64,000 nt of DNA, taken from positions 3,975 through 67,974 of the forward strand of contig CBDBQB010000025.1 in the NCBI GenBank assembly GCA_965209105.1, written 5' to 3'. Position 1 is the stretch's first letter. Every line of letters begins with the position of its first letter. The position numbers and the translations under genes are program-made. Under the pieces are notes generated by a model. The model made no database searches, was not told where the DNA came from, and worked only from the letters and a program-made list of their open reading frames with translations. Below are positions 18,047 through 26,324 of this stretch, piece by piece. The DNA comes from JAAELZ01 sp965209105. Its GTDB lineage: Bacteria > Pseudomonadota > Gammaproteobacteria > Arenicellales > Poriferihabitantaceae.

Positions 18047-19228
18047 ATGAGCAAACAAAGCAAAAATATCGAAACAATCGCAGTGCGCGGCGCGGTAGAA
18101 CGAACCGCTCATGGCGAACACACCGAGCCCTTATATTTTACCTCGGGCTATGTCTTCGACAGCGCAGCGCAGGCCGCGGCACGCTTTGCTGGGGATGAAA
18201 GCGGTGCAATATATGGCAGACTAACCAATCCGACTGTACAGTCTTTTGAGGCGCATTTGGCAGAAATGGAAGGAGCTAAGTTTGGCGTCGCGACTGCCAC
18301 AGGCATGGCGGCGATTAACTGCGTGTTGACAGGCTTGCTGAGTGCCGGCGATCATGTCGTTGCATCATCTAGCTTGTTTGGTTCGAGCATTATTTTGATG
18401 GATCAAATCTTCCGACGTTTTGGCATCGATACGAGTTTTGTCCCGATTGCGGAAACTGAGGCATGGCAGAATGCCGTCCAAGACAATACTAAATTGGTGT
18501 TTCTTGAGACCCCATCAAACCCCTTGTGCGAACTGGGCGATGTCGAAGCCATTGCCAGCATAGCCCATCAAGCGAATGCGGTTTTTGTGGTCGACAATAC
18601 CTATAACACGCCTGTGTTACAAAATCCCTTGGCGCAGGGTGCAGATGTGATCGTGCATTCCGCCACTAAGTATATTGATGGGCAGGGCAGGTTGCTTGCG
18701 GGCGCGGTTTTGACCAATGATGAAACCATATTCGATGCAGTATTTTCGGTATTGCGTACAGCAGGCGCAAGTTTAAGTCCAATGAATGCGTGGATGATGA
18801 ATCAAGCCTTGCAGACCCTGCCTATACGGATAAAAGCGCATAGCGAGAATGCAATGACGATTGCGAAATGGCTGGCGGCGCAGCCAAAGGTTGCACGCGT
18901 TTACTACCCTGGCCTGGAGTCCCATCCGCAACACGCACTGGCCACTCGACAACAAAGTGGATACGGCGGGATGCTGTCATTTGAAGTGAACGGTGACCAA
19001 GCCGCTGCGTGGAGGGTGATGGATCATTGCGAGATGATCTCTTTGTCGGTCAATTTGGGCGATACCCGGAGTATTATTACCCATCCAGCAACGACCTCGC
19101 ATGGTCGACTGAGCCCTGAGGAACGTGAACGCGCGGGAGTGAAAGAAAATCTCATTCGACTGTCTGTGGGCTTGGAAGCGGTCGAAGATATTCAAGCTGA
19201 TCTAGCAAAGGGGTTGGCTTTAATTTGA
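18047..19228 (+). CDS. metZ: O-succinylhomoserine sulfhydrylase
   Basis: PLP enzyme of the Cys/Met-metabolism family that makes homocysteine directly from O-succinylhomoserine and sulfide. The PLP lysine is K208 in SATKYIDGQGR; the GQGR context and SGYVFDSAAQAAARF near the N-terminus fit MetZ better than cystathionine synthase (MetB) or methionine gamma-lyase, the alternatives. 393 residues, normal. Preceded by a strong promoter and a leader with a terminator-like hairpin, so methionine-responsive control is likely. The acyltransferase gene starts 19 bases downstream. Confidence 0.9.
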   Translation: MSKQSKNIETIAVRGAVERTAHGEHTEPLYFTSGYVFDSAAQAAARFAGDESGAIYGRLTNPTVQSFEAHLAEMEGAKFGVATATGMAAINCVLTGLLSAGDHVVASSSLFGSSIILMDQIFRRFGIDTSFVPIAETEAWQNAVQDNTKLVFLETPSNPLCELGDVEAIASIAHQANAVFVVDNTYNTPVLQNPLAQGADVIVHSATKYIDGQGRLLAGAVLTNDETIFDAVFSVLRTAGASLSPMNAWMMNQALQTLPIRIKAHSENAMTIAKWLAAQPKVARVYYPGLESHPQHALATRQQSGYGGMLSFEVNGDQAAAWRVMDHCEMISLSVNLGDTRSIITHPATTSHGRLSPEERERAGVKENLIRLSVGLEAVEDIQADLAKGLALI

Positions 19229-19247
19229 CCTTTGCACGGGCGTTTCG

Positions 19248-20282
19248 ATGAGTGGCTATGTCTCGGAATATCTTGTTGACCGAGACAACAATTTCAATCT
19301 TCTGCGTTTTGGTGCTGCGCTAGCCGTATTTATTAGCCATTGTCCACCGGTTGCGGGCCTAGGGATCATTTCGATCACCACATTACTGGGCTATGTCGCG
19401 GTAAACGTGTTTTTTGTGATCAGTGGCTTCCTAGTGGTTAAAAGCTACTACGATCGGCAAAATGTATTTCGATTTTTTCGGGCACGAATATTGCGTGTGT
19501 ATCCTGCCTTGATATTGGCGGTTTTATATACGGTGTTTGTCGTGGGGCTGACATTCTCGAACCTCGCCCCTCTCGCGTATTTACAAGACCCCCAGACTTG
19601 GCAGTACACGTTGGACAATATGCTGCAACTTGACAACGCGACGACGACGGTATTGCCCGGTTTAACGTCTTGGGGCACGGTTAATGCCACCCTTTGGACG
19701 CTACCGTTCGAGTTACATATGTATATTATACTGGCGCTCGCAAGCGGCCTAGCCTTCAAGCTGCGATGGTTTGAAGGCAAAATAGTGTGGGGGATATATT
19801 TTATTGCGGTAGCGCTGACCGCCGCGTTTTATTTCGCCGACTATGCGTTTAATTTTGGTGGCTACGGTTTAGGGCATGATCGCTACTATTTACGGTTTTT
19901 CGCCATGTTCGGCATCGGTGTATCAATGTATTTTCTGCGCGATAAACTCGTCCTTAAAACTCGGTATTTCGTGCTGCTGCTGTTGGTGATTGCGCTCAGC
20001 TCAATGGAGCGCATCGTATTTGTGAGTCTGGCGTATGGATTGCTCGGCTACGCTATTTTGTATTTAGCCTACATTCCTAGCGGGTTTCTTCGACAATTTA
20101 ATCGGCTGGGCGATTACTCTTACGGCCTTTATATTTTTGGCTATCCCACACAAAAATCGGTGATGCAATTATTTCCTGATTTGTCCGTTTATGGTCTGTT
20201 TGTCACCGCTTTTTCGATCACCATGCTCCTCGCTATCGCCTCATGGCATTGGCTGGAAAAACCCATGTTGAGATTTAAATAG
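19248..20282 (+). CDS. Membrane acyltransferase, acyltransferase 3 family
   Basis: 344-residue polytopic membrane protein with about ten hydrophobic segments. The N-terminal LLRFGAALAVFISH (catalytic His of the family) and the following VAVNVFFVISGFLVVKSYYDR and FRFFRARILRVYPAL are the usual signature of family-3 acyltransferases such as OafA-type O-acetylases of polysaccharides. The acceptor cannot be predicted, and the metZ neighbour gives no hint. A palindromic mobile element begins 11 bases after the stop. Confidence 0.88.
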   Translation: MSGYVSEYLVDRDNNFNLLRFGAALAVFISHCPPVAGLGIISITTLLGYVAVNVFFVISGFLVVKSYYDRQNVFRFFRARILRVYPALILAVLYTVFVVGLTFSNLAPLAYLQDPQTWQYTLDNMLQLDNATTTVLPGLTSWGTVNATLWTLPFELHMYIILALASGLAFKLRWFEGKIVWGIYFIAVALTAAFYFADYAFNFGGYGLGHDRYYLRFFAMFGIGVSMYFLRDKLVLKTRYFVLLLLVIALSSMERIVFVSLAYGLLGYAILYLAYIPSGFLRQFNRLGDYSYGLYIFGYPTQKSVMQLFPDLSVYGLFVTAFSITMLLAIASWHWLEKPMLRFK

Positions 20283-20293
20283 GAGGCTAGGCT

Positions 20294-20415
20294 AGTACAC
20301 TGTCCAGACTAAATTGATGGATTCAGCGTTATCATGGCGTTTCGCAGCAAGACGCGTCTTGACATGAACGCGGACAAGCTCACTGAATCTATCAATTTAG
20401 TCTGGACAGTGTACT
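20294..20415. mobile_element. 122-bp palindromic miniature element (MITE) at the kinase 3' end
   Basis: The arms 20294-20326 and 20383-20415 are inverted repeats of 33 bases with one mismatch, beginning AGTACACTGTCCAGAC. The core of 56 bases includes the palindrome AAGACGCGTCTT. No coding capacity. TA dinucleotides just inside each end would fit a TA-duplicating IS630/mariner-type mobilizer, but no matching transposase is in the window. The right arm overlaps the last seven codons and the stop of the histidine kinase gene. Confidence 0.8.
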
Positions 20416-21795
20416 TGTGAGGGGGAACTTTATTATCGCACACAGGCCACCGTCCACTGGGTTTTGCAAAATGAGTTCCGCTTGGTGCTGATTAACGATG
20501 GCCTCAACCAAGCTGAGGCCCAATCCACTGCCTGGCAAGGATCGCGCGGCATCTAAGCGAAAGAACCTTTGGCTAAGTTTCTCTATTGAAAGGTCGGAAA
20601 TATTGTCTCCCGCATTGCAGATTTTCAGTGAAATTGCACGATCTTCCTGATTGAGCGAAATTGATATTTCACTGTTCTCAGGCGCGTACTTAGTCGCGTT
20701 ATCCAGTAAGTTAGCGATTGCCTGAAAGAGCAGGTTTTTATCGCCTTTAACAGACAGCTTGCTGTTTGCACGATATGCCAAGGTTTGATGACGCTGTTCG
20801 AAAATGGGGGCGTAAAATTCAATAATGTCATCGAGAAGTGGGTTTAAGGCCAGTACTTCGGATTCTAGTGGCCGATGCTTGGCTTGCATTTTTGAAATGC
20901 GCAGCAGCGCGTTAAAGGTATCAATGATTTTATCCGTAGACTGCACTGCCTCTGTCAGGCGGTTTTTTGTTGATGCATCCAACTGTGATTCATTTTGTAA
21001 AGATTCTAACTCTAAGCGTAGATGCGAAAGTGGGGTGCGCATATCATGAGCGATATTGTCGGAGACTTGTACAATTCCCTGCATCAGGGATTCAATTTTG
21101 TCGAGCATAGAATTAATATTGAGTGAGAGCTCATCTAAGTCATCCTCGGCTTGGTTGATGCTTAGACGCTGACTAATATCACCGTCAATAATGGTTCGAC
21201 ACAGTCGGTTAATCGAGGCAATTCTTCGTACTGCGCGTGTGGACATTAAATACCCACCGAGCAAGCCCAGCACCAGGGTGATCAATGCCGCCCAAGAGAA
21301 GGTTTGGATTAATTTTCGCTGTGCGTGTATCAGTGGTTGATCAGAGCGAGAAACCAGTAAACGATAATCCTCGGGCAGCTCGATGATTTCACCATGGTAG
21401 GTGTAAAGCCTGCTGGGATCTAAGGAATACTTAAAGCTAATTTGATGGTCTTTGGTATCCGCTGTCTGGATAGTCTCGCTTGGCCACTGCGCCAAGTTCC
21501 CAGCAACAATTTGTCGTTCGGCGTTGATAAGAGAATACGCGGCATTGTCCGATTGGCTTTGGGTGCGTAAATTGACCAATCGAATCAATCCGTTGAGTCC
21601 GGATTGCGCGAATCGTTCAGAAAAATCGGTTTTATCTTCGGTCAATGCGCGCTCGAGCTGATCATTGACGCTGCGCGTATCGGTGTAATAAATAAATACG
21701 AATAAAATAAAGGTCGAGACCAGGAAAAACATCACATAGGTCAAGGCAATCCGAAAGCTATAGCTATTGAGTATGCGATTGAGAGGGTAGCGCAT
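20392..21795 (-). CDS. Two-component sensor histidine kinase
   Basis: 467 residues: N-terminal transmembrane helix (about 15-38), a periplasmic domain of about 125 residues, a second helix (about 168-188), HAMP, HisKA with H250 in DNIAHDMRTPLSHL, and a HATPase with N box and GSGLGLSLVEAIV. It resembles the OmpR-linked class (QseC/PfeS-like); signal unknown. Partner of the response regulator upstream on the same strand. Its final residues STLSRLN and the stop lie inside the right arm of the palindromic element, so the native C-terminus was replaced by insertion; the ATPase domain seems complete. A second mobile element separates it from the regulator gene. Weak AGAAGAA ribosome binding site at the ATG. 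Confidence 0.92.
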   Translation of the reverse strand: MRYPLNRILNSYSFRIALTYVMFFLVSTFILFVFIYYTDTRSVNDQLERALTEDKTDFSERFAQSGLNGLIRLVNLRTQSQSDNAAYSLINAERQIVAGNLAQWPSETIQTADTKDHQISFKYSLDPSRLYTYHGEIIELPEDYRLLVSRSDQPLIHAQRKLIQTFSWAALITLVLGLLGGYLMSTRAVRRIASINRLCRTIIDGDISQRLSINQAEDDLDELSLNINSMLDKIESLMQGIVQVSDNIAHDMRTPLSHLRLELESLQNESQLDASTKNRLTEAVQSTDKIIDTFNALLRISKMQAKHRPLESEVLALNPLLDDIIEFYAPIFEQRHQTLAYRANSKLSVKGDKNLLFQAIANLLDNATKYAPENSEISISLNQEDRAISLKICNAGDNISDLSIEKLSQRFFRLDAARSLPGSGLGLSLVEAIVNQHQAELILQNPVDGGLCAIIKFPLTSTLSRLN

Positions 21796-21811
21796 TTCTT
21801 CTAATTTTGAG

Positions 21812-21967
21812 AGACCTCAGCATAACTAAAGTGCATAGGAAAATGAGATAATATTTTCAAGGTTTTTGACAAAATTGAGTGTAATAGCGAGCTATTGCGC
21901 GATATTTTGGCAAAAAGATTGGGAATTATTAGGCATTTTATCTTGTGCTGTAGTTATGCTGAGGTCT
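21812..21967. mobile_element. 156-bp MITE derived from IS66 right end
   Basis: Ends are a 17-bp perfect inverted repeat starting AGACCTCAGCATAAC, the same terminus as the IS66 element at 41930-45719. Bases 21818-21967 match the IS66 right end 45570-45719 over 150 bases with four differences that I count by eye. It has no gene and is best read as a non-autonomous derivative moved by IS66 transposase. It fills nearly all the space between the regulator stop (21980) and the kinase start (21795). No clear target duplication is visible. Confidence 0.88.
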
Positions 21968-21979
21968 ATGAGTAATGGG

Positions 21980-22660
21980 CTATGTAGCAGGCGTATACAA
22001 GCGATAACCCGCGCCCCGGATCGTATGGAGCAGGGGGCTATCATAGGGTTTGTCTATTTTGGCGCGTAAGCGGCTGATATGAACGTCAATGACATTCGTT
22101 TGCGGGTCAAAATGATACTCCCAAACCTTCTCAAGCAACATGGTGCGTGTGACGACATGATCTTGATTTTGCATCAAATAGGCCAATAATTTAAATTCTC
22201 TTGGCTGCAGGTCTATCTTAATGCCGGCGCGACTTACTTTTCTAGACAGTAAATCGAGTTGTAAATCACCGGCTGATAGCTCCGAAGTTTGTGGGGGCTC
22301 GGATTGCCGACGAATCAGTGCTTCGACTCTGGCAATGAGTTCGGTCATCGCAAAGGGCTTTGCGAGATAGTCGTCTGCGCCTGCATTTAAACCTTGCACA
22401 CGTTCATCTACCTCGCCCAAGGCGCTTAAAAATAGTATCGCTGTGTTACTCCCTGCTTCGCGGATTTTTGTGACGATACTGAGCCCGTCCATGACTGGCA
22501 ACATTCGATCAACGATTAATAGTGAATAGTCATTTTGTAGGGCGAGCGCCAATCCGTCTCCACCTGAGGGGGTATGATCACAGCTATACCCATGTGCAAT
22601 AAGCCCTTGTTTGACCGTCTGGGCGGTCTGATGATCATCTTCAATGAATAAAATATGCAT
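21980..22660 (-). CDS. OmpR/PhoB-family response regulator
   Basis: 226 residues: receiver domain with acidic pair D8/D9, phosphoacceptor D51 in LLIVDRMLPVMDG and K in KPFAM, then a winged-helix DNA-binding domain (LQPREFKLLAYLMQNQDHVVTR, VHISRLRAKID, TIRGAGYRL). The ATG at 22660 is taken because HILFIEDD is the normal start of the fold; an ATG six codons upstream is also possible. Works with the kinase downstream. The pair was probably one operon, now parted by a 156-bp MITE. Targets unknown. Confidence 0.93.
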   Translation of the reverse strand: MHILFIEDDHQTAQTVKQGLIAHGYSCDHTPSGGDGLALALQNDYSLLIVDRMLPVMDGLSIVTKIREAGSNTAILFLSALGEVDERVQGLNAGADDYLAKPFAMTELIARVEALIRRQSEPPQTSELSAGDLQLDLLSRKVSRAGIKIDLQPREFKLLAYLMQNQDHVVTRTMLLEKVWEYHFDPQTNVIDVHISRLRAKIDKPYDSPLLHTIRGAGYRLYTPAT

Positions 22661-22748
22661 AGCCAAGTCTACTCCCATGGAGAGGCTGTTGATTGCGATT
22701 GGGTCGTAGTAATATGTGGGGCTGAAAGCTAACTGTTCAATATTTTCT

Positions 22749-23192
22749 ATGTCTGACGCACCTAATCAAGCACCCGAACAAGATCCAAGCAACCTAAAAA
22801 CGCAAGAAGTCATGCGAATTTTAGAAGGCTGGGGCATAAACGCGGATGCGCAGATCGCGGTGTTGGGCTGCCAGGAACATATTAAACCGCGGGACATGAA
22901 GAAGTTTCAAGACGGGATGAAATCTTTGCCAGAATCAGAAGATATCGATGCGCGTGTTGAGCATATTTTAGGCATCGCCCACGCCTTGCACACGAGCTAC
23001 CCCTCGCGACCTGAAGCAGGCTCAGCGTGGATGGCGCAGCGTAACGGAAAATTGCGCGGGAGAACCCCCATTCAATGCATACTTCAAGATGGACGGCGGG
23101 GCATGGTAAAAATAAGAACCACGGTGGATTGTGCCTGGGCATGGCATCAGGATGACGAGCATAACCCCTGTTGGGACAAAGATAAGCGTTAG
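22749..23192 (+). CDS. DUF2384 (MbcA/ParS/Xre toxin-binding-like) protein
   Basis: About 147 residues. The N-terminal half (TQEVMRILEGWGINADAQIAVLG) can be a helix-turn-helix; the C-terminal half with LHTSYPSRPEAGSAWMAQRN and GRTPIQCILQDGRRGMVKIR has the shape of the DUF2384 domain of Xre/MbcA/ParS antitoxins. No RES or other toxin gene lies next to it, so this is a solitary member, and a role as antitoxin is not supported here. The ATG at 22749 is preferred to a GTG at 22716. It is divergent from the response regulator. Confidence 0.6.
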   Translation: MSDAPNQAPEQDPSNLKTQEVMRILEGWGINADAQIAVLGCQEHIKPRDMKKFQDGMKSLPESEDIDARVEHILGIAHALHTSYPSRPEAGSAWMAQRNGKLRGRTPIQCILQDGRRGMVKIRTTVDCAWAWHQDDEHNPCWDKDKR

Positions 23193-23294
23193 CCGAGTAT
23201 TTCACATCGTTTTTAGGCGGGGAAGGCAATATTTTTCTCTCTGTGAGTAGCTTGAGGTAAACTGTAAATTCCAGCATAAGCAGCGGGGACTTAT

Positions 23295-24158
23295 ATGCGT
23301 GTAAACTTCAAAGTCTTGATCGTTGTAGGCTTATTGTTGCTTGCATCGCTGGCATTTGCACTTAAAATTTGGCTGTTGCCGAGTCTCAGCGTAGAAAAAC
23401 TGACGGTCCAATTGCCGACCGTAGAGGAGCGACAAGCTAATGAATCCGATCTCGCGCGAGAGTCTATTTTTAGCCCGTTGCCTCGAGATCGGCCGGATAA
23501 GCCAGCTATATCCACACAAAGTGAGAAGCCTAAAAAGGATACCAAGCCGGAGCCAATTGAAGAAGCGCCTTTGTATCCCACAGAGATATATGGCGGGAAC
23601 ACGGCGGTTACGCGTCTGATCAAGTCGGAGCTCATGCAAAGCAGTCAAAAAAAACAAGTTAAAACCAGCTTTGAGAAAATAGATTTCCAGGGTCGGGTTT
23701 TATCAGAGCCAGCCGTGCGTTGGTCCTGTGCGCGAGATACTAAAACAGGCTTGTTGTGGGAAACCAAATTGTTTGATGCCGGTGTGAGTGATGTTGAGCA
23801 TCGCTATACTTGGTTCGATCCCACTAGGCAGACACCCGGCCATCAGGCCAAAGGTCACTGTTTTGGAATAGATTGCGACACCCATGCTTATACAATTGAA
23901 ATGAATCGTCTCGGCTTGTGTGGTTCGAAAAGGTGGCGCTTGCCGACCTTTGTGGAGTTGGAAACGCTACTCGACAGAGATTTTTTCAATCCGGTGATCA
24001 ATCAGCCGATTTTCTATCAAACCACCGCCGCATCATACTGGACACAAACCCAACTCGATAACAACCCAGAAATGGCCATGCAGATTGACTTCTTTAACGG
24101 AACTTCAAGTCCCGCACCCACGCATTTTGCTTTGGCCGTGAGGGTGGTCAGCAAATAA
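23295..24158 (+). CDS. Membrane-anchored DUF1566 protein
   Basis: 287 residues. One N-terminal transmembrane helix (residues 7-30), a Pro/Lys/Glu-rich linker (about 50-95), then a C-terminal DUF1566 (Lcl-like) domain: RDTKTGLLWE, RLGLCGSKRWRLPTFVELETL, YWTQTQ and ALAVRVV. Six cysteines in the domain (such as CFGIDC) may form disulfides, consistent with export to the periplasm. Function unknown; such domains are common in surface or envelope proteins. ATG 23295 follows GGGGACTTAT. Confidence 0.75.
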   Translation: MRVNFKVLIVVGLLLLASLAFALKIWLLPSLSVEKLTVQLPTVEERQANESDLARESIFSPLPRDRPDKPAISTQSEKPKKDTKPEPIEEAPLYPTEIYGGNTAVTRLIKSELMQSSQKKQVKTSFEKIDFQGRVLSEPAVRWSCARDTKTGLLWETKLFDAGVSDVEHRYTWFDPTRQTPGHQAKGHCFGIDCDTHAYTIEMNRLGLCGSKRWRLPTFVELETLLDRDFFNPVINQPIFYQTTAASYWTQTQLDNNPEMAMQIDFFNGTSSPAPTHFALAVRVVSK

Positions 24159-24167
24159 TACCGCCAC

Positions 24168-24194
24168 AAAAAAGGCGGCTTCGATGGCCGCCTT
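24168..24194 (-). terminator. Intrinsic terminator after aapP
   Basis: On the minus strand GGCGGC (7-base loop) GCCGCC, extended by AA/TT pairs, ends in TTTTTT. It lies 23 bases after the aapP stop and just after the DUF1566 stop on the other strand; the plus-strand T run is too short to serve that gene well. Confidence 0.85.
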
Positions 24195-24216
24195 AAACAC
24201 AATAAAATTGCGCGGA

Positions 24217-25005
24217 TTAATGGCCGATAATTTGGCTCAAGAATAATTTCGTGCGCGCGTGCTGAGGGTTATCAAAGAACTCATTGGGTTCGTTTTCTTC
24301 AATGATTTGTCCTTCGTCCATAAAGATAACGCGGTTAGCCACGGTTTTAGCAAAGCCCATCTCGTGTGTTACAACTAGCATCGTCATGCCTTCCTGCGCC
24401 AGCTCGACCATAGTGTCCAACACTTCCTTGATCATTTCTGGATCCAAGGCAGACGTTGGCTCATCAAATAACATGATTTTTGGATTCATACATAGGCTGC
24501 GCGCGATCGCAACACGTTGTTGTTGCCCGCCTGACAGTTGACCTGGAAATTTATTCGCTTGTTCCGGAATCTTCACACGCTCTAGAAAGTGCATGGCGGT
24601 TTCTTCCGCTTCTTTTTTACTGGTCTTCTTGACCCAAATCGGCGCAAGTGTACAGTTTTGTAGGACGGTCAAATGAGGGAATAAGTTGAAATGTTGGAAA
24701 CACATCCCAACTTCACGACGAATTGCGTCGATATTCTTCAGATTATTAGTTAACTCAATATCGTCTACAAAAATACTCCCTTTTTGATGTTCCTCTAGCC
24801 GGTTGATACAACGAATCAAAGTTGATTTACCGGAACCAGATGGACCACAAATGACGATACGCTCGCCTCGATTAACCTCGAGGTTTATGTCTTTAAGAAC
24901 ATGAAAGGTGCCATACCATTTATTCATGTCTTTTACGCGAATCGTGACCTCATCACTGACACCCATTTTGCTGCCATTTTCGGCATTATTTGTATTGTCG
25001 CTCAT
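24217..25005 (-). CDS. aapP: General L-amino acid ABC transporter ATPase AapP
   Basis: 262-residue cytoplasmic ATPase driving amino-acid import. Walker A GPSGSGKST, Q-loop, signature LSGGQQQRVAIAR, Walker B IMLFDEPTSALDPE and H-loop VVTHEMGFA are all intact; IRVKDMNKWYGTFHVL at the start is typical of the polar amino-acid (GlnQ/AapP) group. Last gene of aapJQMP, 21 bases after aapM, followed by a strong terminator. Confidence 0.93.
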   Translation of the reverse strand: MSDNTNNAENGSKMGVSDEVTIRVKDMNKWYGTFHVLKDINLEVNRGERIVICGPSGSGKSTLIRCINRLEEHQKGSIFVDDIELTNNLKNIDAIRREVGMCFQHFNLFPHLTVLQNCTLAPIWVKKTSKKEAEETAMHFLERVKIPEQANKFPGQLSGGQQQRVAIARSLCMNPKIMLFDEPTSALDPEMIKEVLDTMVELAQEGMTMLVVTHEMGFAKTVANRVIFMDEGQIIEENEPNEFFDNPQHARTKLFLSQIIGH

Positions 25006-25026
25006 AAAAATATCCTCTTGGATGTG

Positions 25027-26322
25027 CTAGCGCTTGTGGCCAGTGTGTAGTTTGTCTTCAAGATTTTTGCTGTACCATGCCATGCCATAGCAATGGAACC
25101 AAAACACCACGGCCACAATGACATAACCCGTATAGGGCACTGATTTGATCGACCATTCTGGATTGGTAAATGCGGTTTGTACCGAGTTCAAGAAATCGAT
25201 CAGGCCAATGATCAAAACCAAGGTGGTATCTTTAAACAGCCCGATAAAAGTACTGACGATACCCGGAATGACGATTTTTAAGGCTTGGGGCATCACGATT
25301 AAGCCCATGGTTTTCCAATACGACAGACCTAAGGATTGTGAGCCTTCGTACTGACCTTTGGGTATGGCTTGCAAGCCGCCTCGGATAACTTCTGCCATAT
25401 AAGCAGAGGAGAACAAGGCGACACCAATCAGCGCGCGAATAAGTTGGTCAAATTGAACGCCCTTGGGCATGAATAGGGGCAGCATAAAACTCGCCATAAA
25501 CAATACCGTGATCAGGGGTACGCCACGCCAGAATTCTATAAACAGCGTACAAACCATGCGCAACGCGGGCAACTCTGAGCGGCGCCCCAAGGCAAGTAAA
25601 ATACCCAGCGGCAAAGAAGCGACAATACCGGTAATCGCGATGACGAGGGTCAATGAAAAGCCTCCCCATTGGCTGGTGGAGATTTCCTTCAAGCCCAGCA
25701 CACCACCGCCCAATATGAAGTAGGCGATAATCGGAAAGATGAACAATAATAGCAATCCAATTCGGCTTCGACCATTGGGTAAGTTCCAAGCCCATAAAAT
25801 CAGGCCAATGATGAGGAATGTCGCTACCAATAGCCATAGTGTTGGCGCGCCATGACGCAGCAGCAGCGCAACGAAGATGACAGAAATCGCACCTATGACA
25901 AAGGCTAAAATGCTTGAGGTGGGGCGACGCGCGCGCGTCTCATCGTCAACGACAATAAACGCGACCCAAGCATATAAAAACCAAAGTACGATATCAATGC
26001 GCCAGCGCTCACTTTTATCGTAGAAGCCATAGATAAAGAATTCCCACCACGACCCTACAAATGGCCAGCAGGCGACAGTGGGTGCTGCTTTACATGCTTC
26101 GCTACCGCCAGACCAAACGGCATCAAAAATAGTCCAATTTAAAATTGGCGGGATGACAATCAAAAGCAGTGCCGCCCCCAGCAAGGTTAAAATACTATTA
26201 AAAGGGCTGCTAAATAGGTTTCGCTTCATCCAACCGACCGCGCCGATTGTATTCGCAGGGGGATCTAAGCTTGGTAAAGCGACGCTATTGACCACGCCCA
26301 ATTTTTTCGTTTTATTTGTCAT
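25027..26322 (-). CDS. aapM: Amino acid ABC permease AapM
   Basis: 431-residue inner-membrane permease with an extended N-terminal half, as in AapM of the general L-amino acid system, and a conserved C-terminal permease core with the EAA loop AEVIRGGLQAIPKGQYEGSQSLGLSYWKT. About eight or more membrane helices. Starts two bases after the aapQ stop, so translation is coupled. Pairs with AapQ. Confidence 0.92.
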   Translation of the reverse strand: MTNKTKKLGVVNSVALPSLDPPANTIGAVGWMKRNLFSSPFNSILTLLGAALLLIVIPPILNWTIFDAVWSGGSEACKAAPTVACWPFVGSWWEFFIYGFYDKSERWRIDIVLWFLYAWVAFIVVDDETRARRPTSSILAFVIGAISVIFVALLLRHGAPTLWLLVATFLIIGLILWAWNLPNGRSRIGLLLLFIFPIIAYFILGGGVLGLKEISTSQWGGFSLTLVIAITGIVASLPLGILLALGRRSELPALRMVCTLFIEFWRGVPLITVLFMASFMLPLFMPKGVQFDQLIRALIGVALFSSAYMAEVIRGGLQAIPKGQYEGSQSLGLSYWKTMGLIVMPQALKIVIPGIVSTFIGLFKDTTLVLIIGLIDFLNSVQTAFTNPEWSIKSVPYTGYVIVAVVFWFHCYGMAWYSKNLEDKLHTGHKR

Positions 26323-26324
26323 GA

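Noticed and set aside
21866..22069. Plus-strand ORF across the MITE and the regulator end
   Set aside because: It is made of MITE sequence and antisense to the regulator; a matching ORF at 45618 comes from the same IS66 end.
22749..23192. Toxin-antitoxin system around the DUF2384-like gene
   Set aside because: No RES or other toxin ORF is adjacent on either side.
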